Shown one piece after another: positions 11,400 to 23,362 of a stretch of 64,000 nt of DNA. Position numbers and translations under genes: made by a program. Within the stretch, counting starts at the first letter, position 1; each line of letters opens with the position of its first letter. The DNA is from Petrolisthes cinctipes. Lineage: Eukaryota; Arthropoda; Malacostraca; Decapoda; Porcellanidae. The stretch is taken from NCBI GenBank assembly GCA_033782935.1, contig JAWQEG010002497.1, positions 1-64,000 on the forward strand. The letters run 5' to 3'. The notes beneath the pieces were generated by a model. It was not told where the DNA came from. It saw only the letters and a list, made by a program, of their open reading frames with translations, and ran no database searches.

Positions 11400-14008
11400 A
11401 TGTCTCTGAAGGTTGTCTGCGTCGTCCTCTGCCTGTTTCTGTGAGTATTCATTCATCTTGTAGTTAAGTACCAGTGATTAACTTTAGGTGACAAGTATAT
11501 GAAAATTAATACATACAATTTAAAGATAAATTCTTATTTCTTATGTTGAATATAAACGGATGAAAGCTAGAATGCTGTCTGTAAATGTGTAAAAATGTGT
11601 TGTTGTGTGTGCACGTGTGTTGTTGCCAGATGTGTGTAAAAGTGTGTTGTTATCACGTGTTTGTACATCTACATTGTTTACCAGGTGTGTATGAAAGTGT
11701 GTTGTTGGCAAGTGTGTATACTATCAGGTATGTGAATGATGTGTTGTCCAGTGTGTGAAAAGTATGCTGTCGTCGTGTTCCTATTGTTGGCAGGTGTGTA
11801 TGTGTGTGTATGTGTACTGTTGCCAGGGGTATGTACTGTACACTACATGTATATTATTGCCAGGTGTGTGTACATGTGCAATATCAACAACTGTGTGTAA
11901 ATATGTGTTGTCACTAATCGTGTGTACATGTCTGTTGTGCCTTAGGTTTGTGTGGAGCAGCAGTGGGGTTCCTGTGATACACGTGCGACCAGCCATACAC
12001 CAGGAGGGGGAGCCACTAGACCGGGTAAGTTGGCATCATTCAGGTTTTCTTCCCCACCCACTCCTCCATCCCCATCAGACTGGATAGACAGCCTCAGTAC
12101 AGTCGCTGATATAAGATTTTCTCTCACCTTGTGTGTTAATATAGCGTATTATTGTATTGATCAAGCATATTTTTACTAGGAATATACCCACATTGCTATG
12201 ATTATGATTATTTAAGTATATTACAATCCGTTACAGCGCTGTAGCTTTAAAACAAAGATTGATTATCAAGACCTACACGTTGACAAATAAGACCGATCTT
12301 TTGTCAGCTACTGTACGCCATAAGATTCTTTCAATATACAGCCAGCGCATATTAGTTTCTTAACTCCCTTTGCTCATTAATCATCAGAATATATTTTCTA
12401 AAGTGCATTCAATGTGTTGAAGAGGTTCTGATATTTGCCACATCTTTTTATTGATATCTTTATAAAGTGGACTGGATCTATAATATTTAGACATCAGATG
12501 AGTGTTTCCTGATGTTATGCAGAGAAGAACAGATTGTTACAATAAGCGAACAGAGCTTTTGCTTTGTAGAATAGTTTTGAGGAATCAGTAACCCTCCAAT
12601 TTTACCACAAACAAATATCTACTTATGGGGCTAATTTGTTATGGATATATTAAATGCTTCTGAATCTTCCAAAATAATGATGTCACGAAGCACACTTCTT
12701 CCACATACATGCTGTTTTGTAGCACAGTGTGAAGAAAGCAAGATTCCAATTCACAATAAAAAATTACTCCCAGTTTTAGTTAACTTGCATCGACGGACAC
12801 TAATGGCCTGCTATTTGTGCAAAGCATTTATCTTTTCATTGTGGTGAATATAATGTGTCATGTATGTGTGGCATTTATGTGGTGATGACTAATTAATTTT
12901 GTACTCGTGATGCAGGTGGTGTTGGTGAAAAGATCAGCACAGTACGACAGACCCAGCGGTGTTCCTTGTGGTTTCTCTGCCTACAGGTGAGTTTCCAGTT
13001 CTCTTAGGTTTTGGTTAGACTCGTTCTTATATTAACCCTGTGCAGTCCTGTCGTCTCATTGTCAACCCACTGGCTACTCATCATATTCATATAAAAAGAA
13101 TTCATGGCTTCAATTCAAATTTGATTTATCAGAATAAATTACAAAGAACGATATCATAGCTTTTATTTTAAGTCTCACAAAAGCAAGCAAACAGCTTTGT
13201 ATTGACACTTTACCATACATACCGACAATACTGAGTAGGTCCGGAAATATGACAAGTATAATGAACTGGTCCTTCTTTACGCCTCTGTTTTTCACTGTGT
13301 TTTGCTTGTTGTTGTTTTAGTACCTGTCTACCAAGTCCAGTGACGAGCACTAATAAGTATACAGCTTTGGTTGAAGCTTTGAACAGTCCAATTCACCAAT
13401 GAAGTAATTCCAATGGAGATCTTACTGTGGATTAATTTACTGTCTCTTGGTATTCGAAGCAAACCTGAATACATATTAGTGTTCGTCACTGTACGTTAAT
13501 GGTTACCGTACCTGCTTCATGTGTCATAAGGTCTCAAGTCCATACGTCATTAGTTGTGTGCCCGGTGCGTCCCAATCTTTGTTATCTTTCTTCACGGTGT
13601 GTCATGGTTACCTTCTTGTCTATACTTGTTATTTTATAGGTTGTCTATTTGGGGCTTCTTTTCTTGTTTACCACCACTTACCAACTCGACTTTTCCCACC
13701 TGCTGAACTGGAGTGGTCTGCATGTCACCTTAAGAACCCTGTGATCGTGTATGAGACTTGGTTGGTAGCTTCTGATTCCTCCTGACCATTCCACGAAACA
13801 AGGTCCTTCAATACAGGTGGTGTTTCGTGGCAATGTTTGAAGGACTCACTAACCTCCTTTTTCTTACTACAACACAGGGGTCATTAACAGATGGTCATTG
13901 CCTTCTATGGTGTGCTATAAAATTTGTTTACTATGAAGACTACTTAGCCTATTCTCAGACCGTATATCTTACACTTCATACGATTAAAGTGCTTTAGTCA
14001 TTGGTAAA

Positions 14009-14042
<34 letters not shown>

Positions 14043-14643
14043 TTTAAAAAAAAAAATTATTAGCTGACTAACTATCTAAATTTTTATTTTAAACGTCCGT
14101 CTGTCTGCTCGGCACTTCTCGGTCTGTCTTCACTGTGTAGCCAACGTCTGTCTTCATATGCATTTACCATTCAAGGCACACATAGCAACCACCTTGACCC
14201 ACGTGTGTAGCCTACCAGATCCAGCCCAGTCAATCCATTCACTCACTCACTCCCTTGCCAGTTCCCAGTGTCACACCACCGACCCTCACACAACCTACAA
14301 TCGTGTTAAGAAGGGGATATTATGCATTTGGTACATCAGAGCGCCTTGATTTCTCCAACGTGGCTAAGTTGATGAAAATATTGGTGGCCTGTTGTTTGGA
14401 ATAGTTTGGAAGAATCAGGTGCTCCAGATATATCAACACTGAGTTATTTCCCTTTGAGGAACGTGTAAAATAGTCAGTGAACACCCCTTTTAACCAATGT
14501 TCTGTGTATCAATTACTGAGGCCGACTGTATGTACATGTTCTCCTTTTCCTTTTCCAGATGCCCCCACCCCGACCTGCCAGCCCTCTGTCGGTACCACGT
14601 GCCCATCTGTTCTGACACCGACTTCATTAGGGTCAACATTTAG
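11400..14643 (+). CDS. secreted four-cysteine peptide precursor, 91 aa, four coding exons (unassigned family)
   Basis: Coding exons are 11,400-11,440, 11,946-12,024, 12,916-12,986 and 14,559-14,643. All three introns are GT-AG and the phases (2, 0, 2) join into one 91-codon frame. Residues 1-20 form a hydrophobic signal peptide (MSLKVVCVVLCLFLFV...). A propeptide follows, then a dibasic KR site at 45-46. The predicted mature peptide (about 47-91, 45 residues) holds four cysteines spaced C-x6-C-x8-C-x6-C, which form two matching loops, CGFSAYRC and CRYHVPIC. It ends RVNI with no amidation glycine. This is the architecture of an arthropod neuropeptide, hormone or small secreted effector, but I do not recognise a family. 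The VPIC-SD segment faintly recalls Kazal inhibitors, which need six cysteines. The CRE/TATA/initiator promoter directly upstream supports a real gene. Confidence 0.8.
11588..11940 (+). repeat. degenerate 25-45-bp GT-rich tandem repeat in intron 1
   Basis: Successive variants of TTGTTGCCAGGTGTGTGT plus AAAAGTGTG fill most of intron 1 of the peptide gene. Unit boundaries are blurred by substitutions and indels. Confidence 0.65.
12545..12625. mobile_element. MITE family A right-arm fragment in intron 2 of the peptide gene
   Basis: Contains GAATAGTTTTGAGGAATCAG and CCCTCCAATTTTACC, as in family A right arms. The left arm is missing. Confidence 0.5.
13338..13491. mobile_element. MITE family C (Tc1/mariner-like), 154 bp, intron 3 of peptide gene
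   Basis: TIRs are CAGTGACGAGCACTAATAAG at the left and, read in reverse complement, CAGTGACGAACACTAATATG at the right. The right end is followed by TA. A full copy in opposite orientation lies at 28,846-29,002. Confidence 0.82.
13730..13887. mobile_element. MITE family B copy, intron 3 of peptide gene
   Basis: TTAAGAACCCTGTGATCGTG at the left, GATTCCTCCTGACCATTCCA and CGAAACAAG inside, GGTGTTTCGTGGCAATG mirrored, and TTAA at the right end. Confidence 0.85.
14008..14056 (+). repeat. poly-A with (TA)n
   Basis: About 20 A, then about 20 bp of alternating TA, then a second A run. Confidence 0.85.
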
Positions 14644-15001
14644 GTGCTGACCACTCACCTGACGGACGGAGGGACGGAAGGGTGCAGAGAAAGGGATACT
14701 ATAGAGAAAGGAAAGATGATGATGGAAGGACGATTTGAGATTACAGTACAGGAGAGTTGATGATGATAGGACGGACAAGAAGAGAGAGAGAGAAAATCAA
14801 AGGAAGAAGAGAGAAAGTGAAAAACTAAGAAGAGAGAAGAGAAAATACAAGAAATGTGAGGCGATGAAGGATGAAAAGATGAAAGAAATCGAGAAAATAT
14901 TAATAGACGGAAGGACAAGATGAGAGGGAAAAAAAAGGAAAGGAAAGAGACGGAAAATGAAGAACGAAGAGAAGACCAAGGAAGTATACAGTACAGGGCT
15001 A

Positions 15002-15007
15002 AATAAA
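15002..15007 (+). terminator. candidate polyadenylation signal of the peptide gene
   Basis: AATAAA about 360 bp downstream of the TAG stop at 14,641-14,643. The intervening sequence is a purine-rich putative 3' UTR. Other A-rich motifs nearby leave the exact site open. Confidence 0.45.
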
Positions 15008-15028
15008 GAAAAAAGCGAGAGGAGGAAA

Positions 15029-15151
15029 AGATTGCAGGGAGGCGGAACAAGATTAAAAATAGTGAAGAGAAAGTAGGAATAGAGACAAGATCAAGGTGAG
15101 GGCGAGACAAAACTAGGAAAGAAGTAGGAAGAGTAGTGAATGGAGAGGGAT
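15029..15151 (+). repeat. purine-rich dispersed repeat, copy 2
   Basis: Matches 8,609-8,727 over about 120 bp (GGGAGGCGGAACAAGAT to GTAGGAAGAGTAGTGAATG), in the same orientation. Confidence 0.75.
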
Positions 15152-15184
15152 TATACACTTATTAAATTAATGGGATAGTACGGT

Positions 15185-15345
15185 TTTGGCAAATCTGGAG
15201 CAAGTGATTCCTCCAAATTATTCCAAGCAACCGGCCAGCCACCACTATTGTTGTTCATTTGACCGTGTTTCCTGGCATAGACTTTGGAGGAATCAAGGCA
15301 CTCCAATGTACCAAAAGTATATTACTCCCTTACTTAAGGCACTAG
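15185..15345. mobile_element. degenerate MITE family A copy
   Basis: Retains GTGATTCCTCCAAATTATTC in the left arm and CTGGCATAGACTTTGGAGG in the right arm. The outer ends have decayed. Confidence 0.6.
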
Positions 15346-15604
15346 ATAAATAGATAGATAGATGTAGGTAGCTAAGACTAACTTTATAAATACGTCGAAT
15401 AATTTACCCAAGAGGATAAATAGATGTATACTGTAGGTAGCATAACTGATAGACCTGAAGTCGAAAATAGAAAAAAAAAATAGTTAAACAGACAGACAGT
15501 TCAAGAAATAGTTAGAATAATAATATTTGTAAACGTATCAAATACCTGTAAGCCATGACTATGTAAACCCATCATTTGTTCTTCCATTCAGATGCTTATA
15601 TTAA

Positions 15605-15771
15605 TTAAGGGGAGATTCTTTTGTTGGTGCATTGGAAGGTCTCTGATTCCTACAATCTATGCCACGAAACAAATCCCCTATTAGTACAGTACTATTCGGG
15701 GCGTCTGTTTTCTGGTATAGTTAGGAGGAATTAGTAGCCTTCCAATATACCAACAAGAGAATCTCCCTTAA
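15605..15771. mobile_element. MITE family A copy, near intact
   Basis: Bounded by TTAA. Left TTAAGGGGAGATTCTTTTGT and right CAAGAGAATCTCCCTTAA. The arms are about 70 bp, with the TATGCCACGAAACA core and the CCCTATTAGTAC centre. Confidence 0.9.
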
Positions 15772-15854
15772 TTAAGTTTCTCTGATATAATACTGTACAC
15801 AATTCAGGTCTGATTATGTTTGTGTATGTGATCACGTGCTGCTGCTTGTTAATG

Positions 15855-16009
15855 TTAAGGGACCCTGTGTTCGTGTATGAAACCTGGTGGCTTCTGATTC
15901 CTCCCGACTACGCCACGAAACAAGCTCCTTGAGTGTAATTGGTGTTTCGTGGCAATGTTTCAAGGACTCACTAACCTCCAAAATTCTGACTACATCACAG
16001 GGGTCCTTC
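15855..16009. mobile_element. MITE family B copy, near intact
   Basis: TTAAGGGACCCTGTGTTCGT at the left, CACAGGGGTCCTT at the right, and the GCCACGAAACA and TGTTTCGTGGC mirrored core. Confidence 0.88.
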
Positions 16010-16359
16010 ATCTCAGCCAGTCGGTATGATTAATAATTTCAACTACTGCCGAATGTTATATTTTAGATGGAGTAGTCTATAGTTGGAATATGTAATGTAG
16101 TTCCTTTGTATAGTTAAGTTAGTTCGTTATGAGACAAGGAGAGGGTAGTGCCAACTCTCACTAATATTTACTGTTACCACAAGTATAACATTTTCTGTGA
16201 TAAAATGGTGCAACCTCTCTACAGTAACGTGGAAAGCTTTGTACACATTTCTCTTTTTTGTACCAGTAGAGGCTATGATATATAACTTGGCCTTTACCAC
16301 AAGACAGTATTTTTATAACTTATTTGTTCTTTCAATAACCTCCACACAACCTAAACTGA

Positions 16360-16445
16360 CATGGTAAAATCGAACCCAAATGGGACTCTGGGATGAACAC
16401 ACCCCACCGAGACGAACACACGACCACTAAACTATATCGGTGCAC
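16360..16445 (-). repeat. tRNA-derived SINE head or tRNA-like relic
   Basis: On the minus strand an A-box-like TAGTTTAGTGG (16,424-16,434) is followed about 50 bp on by a B-box-like GGGTTCGATTT (16,368-16,377), as in RNA polymerase III internal promoters. It does not fold as a complete tRNA by eye. Confidence 0.55.
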
Positions 16446-16591
16446 TTCTCGTGTGAAACATTTTGACACCTCAGACGATGGACAGTGGAAAAATAGCTTG
16501 TTTCTTCCAGGGGCATCATGAGCTGTTCCGATCATTACAACACCATCAGATGATCACTCTTGCTCACACTCGTGTGTACAGTACAGTTTGC

Positions 16592-16635
16592 TAATTATTG
16601 ATTTATATTATATTAGGCGCCGCAATACAGTTTGC
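16592..16635 (+). mobile_element. fragment of the GGCGCCGCAA dispersed element (family G)
   Basis: ATATTAGGCGCCGCAATAC matches the 5' start of the elements near 44.3 and 45.5 kb. Confidence 0.5.
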
Positions 16636-16811
16636 TAAGTATGTACCTGTACAGTACCTGTACAGTACTCTTGATATTTACACCAATGAATGGGAATGAC
16701 GGTTACCTTTTCCATTTTCGTAATTTGCGCTTTCCTCAAGTGCTATTCAGGATATTGATGAATGAATACTGAAACAGAGGTGAGAAAAAAAAGAAAAGAA
16801 TAAGCCTTACT

Positions 16812-16967
16812 ACCCCTGTGATCGTCTATGAAAGTTGGAGGCTTCCGATTCATTATGACTATGTCACGAAACAAGCTTCATCTATATAAGTTGTGTTTCG
16901 TGGCAATATTTAAAGGCAATATTTAAATGACCTCCAGTTTTCTGACAACAACACAAGGGCCCCATAA
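16812..16967. mobile_element. MITE family B copy, diverged
   Basis: CCCTGTGATCGTCTATGAAA at the left, TGTCACGAAACAAGCTT and GTGTTTCGTGGCAATATT in the core, and CAACACAAGGGCCCC at the right. A short local duplication of GCAATATTTAAA is present. Confidence 0.78.
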
Positions 16968-17113
16968 TTAAAATATCCCATTCAAGTTATGTTTTAATGG
17001 TGTCATGCCTGGTTCACTGTACGTACAATAAGCCTAATTACAGTAAGCATTTCTCTGATAAACACACTATACAAGGTTTATATCCTCTATATAGCTCAGC
17101 ATTCGTTTCAATT

Positions 17114-17279
17114 GACGGGAGATTTTTGCTCTTGTTGGTGAATTGAAAGGTCTGTGATTCCTCCAAACAATCCCATGAAACAAAAGCACATAAATGATAC
17201 TATTAGGGGATCTGTTTCATGGCATACTTTGGAGGAATCAGTAGCCTTCCAGATTGCCAAAAAGAGGATCTCTTAATTT
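17114..17279. mobile_element. MITE family A copy
   Basis: Left GGGAGATTTTTGCTCTTGTT, CCAAACAATCCCATGAAACA, ATTAGGGGATCTGTTTCATG in the centre, and GTAGCCTTCC plus GAGGATCTCTTAA at the right. Confidence 0.78.
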
Positions 17280-17595
17280 CAACAGATGTAATTTACGAAG
17301 TAGTAGGAGTGACAGCCACACTCAGGGATTTCAATACTATATCACCACTAAAGTGTCGTCGGGAAATAATCTCTATAAACACTCTATTCCCCGATCCTCT
17401 CCCAGACATTAGTTGCTGTTTACATTAGCCAACGTTAGCCTTTTTTCTTTTTTTTATTCTACTACTGATATGAATACTTTCCTGGTGAGAAGGAGTTAAA
17501 CAGAATCTTAATGACCTCCGAGATGGAAAGTCAACCAACCAATTTGACTACCAAGTTATTAGAGACAACCCGGTCCGCCACGAGTTCCTAAGAGT

Positions 17596-17693
17596 TGATC
17601 CTCTTGCAACTATGACACGAAACAGATGGCAGAGTTTGGAAGAATCAGAGACCTTCCAATTCACCAAGGAGAAGATAATCTCCCCTTCATTAA
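17596..17693. mobile_element. MITE family A partial copy (right half)
   Basis: Core TATGACACGAAACAGAT, then GAATCAGAGACCTTCC and AAGATAATCTCCCCTT. The left arm has been replaced. Confidence 0.65.
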
Positions 17694-17802
17694 GCAGGCC
17701 AAGAATTCGTTAGCTACCGGGAAGCTACAAATTATTCATCAATTGTATGTCCAAAATACCCCAACCATCTTAATATCATTTGTTTCCTGTCACAGATTGA
17801 GG

Positions 17803-17962
17803 TAATTACTTGTTGGTGAATTGGAAGATCTCTGATTCCTCCAAACTATGTCACGAAACAGATCCCCTTCTAGTACTAGCATTGAGGGCATCTGTATTCT
17901 GGTATAATTTAGGAGGAATCAGTAGCCTTCCAATTTATCAAAACGAGAATCCCCCCTTAATA
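17803..17962. mobile_element. MITE family A copy
   Basis: CTTGTTGGTGAATTGGAAGA at the left, AACTATGTCACGAAACAG in the core, GGTATAATTTAGGAGGAATC and AACGAGAATCCCCCCTTAA at the right. Confidence 0.82.
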
Positions 17963-18671
17963 GAATATAAAGCTGTTACGCCCCTACTAACCATCCCTAC
18001 TAGTATACGCTGTTAAAGTGTCCATATTATCAGTTTAACCTTGACACCCAAGCAACCAGCAGTTTTAACCTTCCAATCCTGACGTCGTGGATTATAGTGT
18101 CTCTGAACCTGCCTGGGTTACTCATTCCTGTCTTAACAAAGTTTTTCTTCTACCTACTGGATCGAGGGAGTTCAGTGACCACACTTGGACTATCTGTCCT
18201 GGACTCCTACGGCTCAGTGACTCCACCTTACTCGTCGGACATCTCACCGCACTTGAGTATTATATATACAGGGTGTTTTAGCAAAGGCTACATTATTAAA
18301 TTGGAGGATGAACTCCTTGGGTATTTCTAAATCATAATGTCTTTATGGTAAATTGTCATATTATGCATAGTTTGCCTGTTACAATACATTTTTATCTTCC
18401 TTGCAAACTCAGTTTTCATTATTTCCAATTATTCGGTTTAATCAACATGAAAAAATCAAAATTACTCAATAACATTAAAAAATATATTACCAAAAATAAA
18501 TAGGTTTATGTTCAATCCATGGCATTTTCTTTGTCAGACAATCCAAAGGAAACTCCAATAATATGGACTGACTAAAGTGTTTGGCTATTGCTATGACCCT
18601 ACTATACTATCAATATATTACTGTACAGTACAATACATTTGATACCCTTTCCTTATTTATTGTTGCCAAAA

Positions 18672-18743
18672 TTACTACTACTACTATAACTACTACTACT
18701 ACTACTACTATTACCACTATTACTACTACTACTACTATTACCT

Positions 18744-18813
<70 letters not shown>

Positions 18814-18850
18814 CAATAGTAACAATAATAATAATAATAATTATAACAAC
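18672..18850 (+). repeat. (ACT)n / (AAT)n trinucleotide array
   Basis: About 150 bp of ACT triplets with scattered ATT/ACC interruptions, then a short AAT run. Confidence 0.93.
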
Positions 18851-18921
18851 TGAAATCAGTGTAAGGTGTGGTGTAAGCAAATCAAGTATAGTGAAAAAAC
18901 GGAGGAAAGTGTTCCGAGACA

Positions 18922-18996
18922 TTTTTTTTTTTAATGTTCCGACACTGGACATAAGCTTCATCAAGCCCGTTACCGTGGCCCAGGTCAACTGATACT
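18922..18996 (-). mobile_element. 3' fragment of tRNA-derived SINE family S1
   Basis: A T-run is followed by CACTGGACATAAGCTTCATC and AAGCCCGTTACCGTGGCCC. The same block adjoins the tail of the full SINE at 51,121-51,455. Confidence 0.7.
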
Positions 18997-19077
18997 CTCA
19001 CACACACACGTCAATAAGTTGTTCTGATGGTGTAGGTAGGCAGGACACTACTGGATCCTTCACTGCACAGAGAATAA

Positions 19078-19238
19078 TTAAAGGAACCCTATGATCGTGC
19101 ATGATTTTTGGAGGCTTATGAAACTTCCTGTCTATGCCACGAAACAAGCTCCTTTAATTTAGGTGGTGCTTCGTGTCATTGTTTGAAGAAGGACTCTCTA
19201 ACCTCCAGTCAATTTTCTGACAACAACACGGGTCCCTC
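19078..19238. mobile_element. MITE family B copy
   Basis: TTAAAGGAACCCTATGATCG at the left, TATGCCACGAAACAAGCTCC in the core, GGTGGTGCTTCGTGTCA mirrored, and ACACGGGTCCC at the right. Confidence 0.82.
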
Positions 19239-19368
19239 TACAATGAACACGAAGATGGATACGTGCAGTGACATACTAAGAAGGAATGTGATGAGGCTGA
19301 TTTAACCATGTCAGGCTCTGCATGATTAAATACAACCAGAGTTATGTTGTGGTTGTAGACAGTTTATT

Positions 19369-19536
19369 TTAAGGGGAGATTATCTTGTTGGTGAATTGGA
19401 AGGCTACTGGTTCCTCCAAACTATGCCACGAAACTGCATAATCACCTATTTGAACCATTGACATCGTCTGTTTTCAGGCATAGTTTGGAGGAATCAGAGA
19501 CCTTCCAATTTACCTACAGAGAGAATCTCCCCTTAA
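19369..19536. mobile_element. MITE family A copy, near intact
   Basis: Perfect outer ends TTAAGGGGAGATT and AATCTCCCCTTAA. Both arms are about 70 bp, with the TATGCCACGAAACTGC core. Confidence 0.9.
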
Positions 19537-19539
19537 GCC

Positions 19540-19985
19540 TATAACAATCCTATTACAACATAAACATTTGTGTGAGATAACGTAAGATGATAACATTCCA
19601 GAATATGAGAGGGATAATTATATATAGTGGCTGATCTACACAAAGGCCAATATAGTTTCAGTATATAGTATTTACAAGTAGCCACGTGCGTCAGACTTAA
19701 TGAATGTGTACACGGTCAGATAATAGGCATTTCCGTTTGATAGCTACATGTATACTCGTACTGGCCAAACATGAGCACTGCATGGGAGAGTTATGATGAT
19801 GGTGCAACAACGATAGGGCCACTCCACTCCTATCCTGCCCAAACCGAGAACATAATTATATACTTTCTGTCTATAATGATTTAATGTTTATGCCATACCG
19901 AAATCGAGCGAGGACACACACACACACACACACACAAGGAAACATAGGCCTACGTGAGTTAACAATACAGGTAATGTCCACATTG
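19540..19985. other. no gene seen; short (CA)n at 19,915-19,936
   Basis: AT-rich spacer. The only structure is a small CA repeat. Confidence 0.5.
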
Positions 19986-20300
19986 TACCATCTCTCACAG
20001 GGGACAATCCAGCATCCACTGCCTTACTTTGCATTTTCTTCATAACGCCATCCATAAACATAATGAATATCCATTAGGACATGACACATCTCTGTTTCAG
20101 TCCAACATTCAGATCAAAGGACTCCATTATTCATTATCCACAAGCCCTATACCGCCCTTACACTCTCCGTGATACTTACTCTTACCAGCAGCCAGTCACT
20201 AATTTCCCAGTACTCCATATTTTCATCAACGCTTTCCATGGCACTCTTGGATCCATGAATTTCCAGGAGATCCAACCAATCAGGACTTCCCCCCCCCCCT
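19985..20300 (-). pseudogene. non-LTR retrotransposon reverse transcriptase relic
   Basis: Read on the minus strand, one frame gives a typical reverse-transcriptase fingers/palm signature: ESFDLNVGLKQRCVMS, a stop, then WIFIMFMDGVMKKMQSK. This corresponds to the VGL(R/K)QGCVxSPxLF-x-F(M/I)DGV segment of LINE-type RTs. Further upstream in another frame, PWKALMKIWSTGKL resembles the helix before that motif, so the element carries frameshifts and stops. The YxDD block, endonuclease and 3' end were not found. The plus-strand 90-codon frame over the same place is an antisense shadow. The clade is unassigned. Confidence 0.7.
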
Positions 20301-20339
20301 CATTCCTCTTCCTTTCTTTTACACTCTTCACAAAAATTC

Positions 20340-21700
20340 GTGAAGCCAATTAACTCTTCTCACAGCATGATGAAGGTTTAACGGTGTGAGCTGGAAATGC
20401 GTTTGGTAGTCCTTGTGTCAGCGAATGATTGTCGTGCATTTGGAAGACATACGTGTGTGTACATGTATGCATACAGGTAAGTTGTTTACAAAGATGGAAT
20501 TATGCTGCTTATGCATACAGGCGAGTGATGCTGACGTGATTCGACTCAGATCCATCCTTGATCCATGCTTGCACGAATGGTGGATAAATGAGTACCAATA
20601 AGAACAACTGCAGGAAGTAAATGTGGCCCTACACCCCTGCACTGGCTCTATACGTAAGTGATTCTTATATAAGCGATTCCTATAATATACAGTACTCAGG
20701 AAAGCACCATTACGAAATAATGTATACTGTATTATGTTAAACAAAAATTCATTCCCTCAACCACCCACAATATGACACATTTCCTTTGTAGTTCGTACTC
20801 TAAAACATGATTCACCATCTATCCTCAATTGCTTATAGCCCTTTGAACCACAGGTGATTTAATTATACCGTATTGTGGCTGGCTGAGGGAATGATCTATT
20901 GTAGACCATAGCACACCATTGCTCCTTTTACTTTTATCATTTCGTTTTATCCACATTTCAAATATATACTAATATGTGGTGTCTATGTCCGCCTGTTCCT
21001 CTCTGCAAGGCTAACGGTTGGACCCAGAGAGATGAAAATAATTAAGACGTCCACATTGTTAACTTGGCACGAGAAAGAGCGTAGAATAGGTGACACCAAC
21101 CTCTTAGTTAGGAAATAGTGCAATAATAAAATTTTCAGAGACTGATATGACAGGAAAACTATATATTCAATGGAGAGTTCACATCAAACACTCATGTTCA
21201 TTTGCGTGGTTACAAAGAGGGATGACTCCTCCCCCCTCTCGAAGGAAATAAGGCCATGTGGTCCTATTACACAACAAAACTATATGAAATCACCTCCCAT
21301 TCTTCAAGAACCCTGAGTACTGACATTTGGATATGAGCTAATGATTTTTCCCTTTTTTTTTCTTGACAACTGCTTGAGTGGACAAAATTTCCCTAGCTTG
21401 CTCGTCTCATGTGCATCAAAAACCACTCATAGTTCATTTGCAACTGTACAAAAATCCCAACAATCCATCGTGCAGTTACTCCACTTATCCCACAGGCTAT
21501 CACCATCAGTCAGAGTCACATTATGTAGTTCCGTGAAGAATACTTGGCGCTGTGCCACGTGACTGAATTTCTACATTCGTGCCTCATGAAGATGTGTACA
21601 GTCAGTAAACCTGTCTCACTGCCATATGAAGACGTCTGTACCTCCTTCAGTGCAGCAAGCATGGGGTACCCTTGCTTCAGTGTCAATGAAAAGAGTTTCT
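20340..21700. other. no gene seen; downstream flank of the minus-strand PPxY gene
   Basis: AT-rich sequence that probably includes the 3' UTR of the minus-strand gene ending at 21,713. No polyadenylation signal could be chosen with confidence. Confidence 0.4.
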
Positions 21701-21712
21701 CCAGACACAGTT

Positions 21713-23362
<1,650 letters not shown>

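Noticed and set aside
11400..14643. Kazal-type inhibitor assignment for the peptide gene
   Set aside because: Only four cysteines are present and the spacing does not fit, so the resemblance is limited to the VPIC-SD segment.
14655..15158. 167-codon minus-strand frame rich in Ser/Phe/Leu
   Set aside because: Complement of a purine-rich 3' UTR-like stretch. Such one-sided composition suppresses stops.
20081..20353. 90-codon plus-strand frame as a gene
   Set aside because: It is antisense to a reverse-transcriptase relic, whose motifs are on the minus strand.
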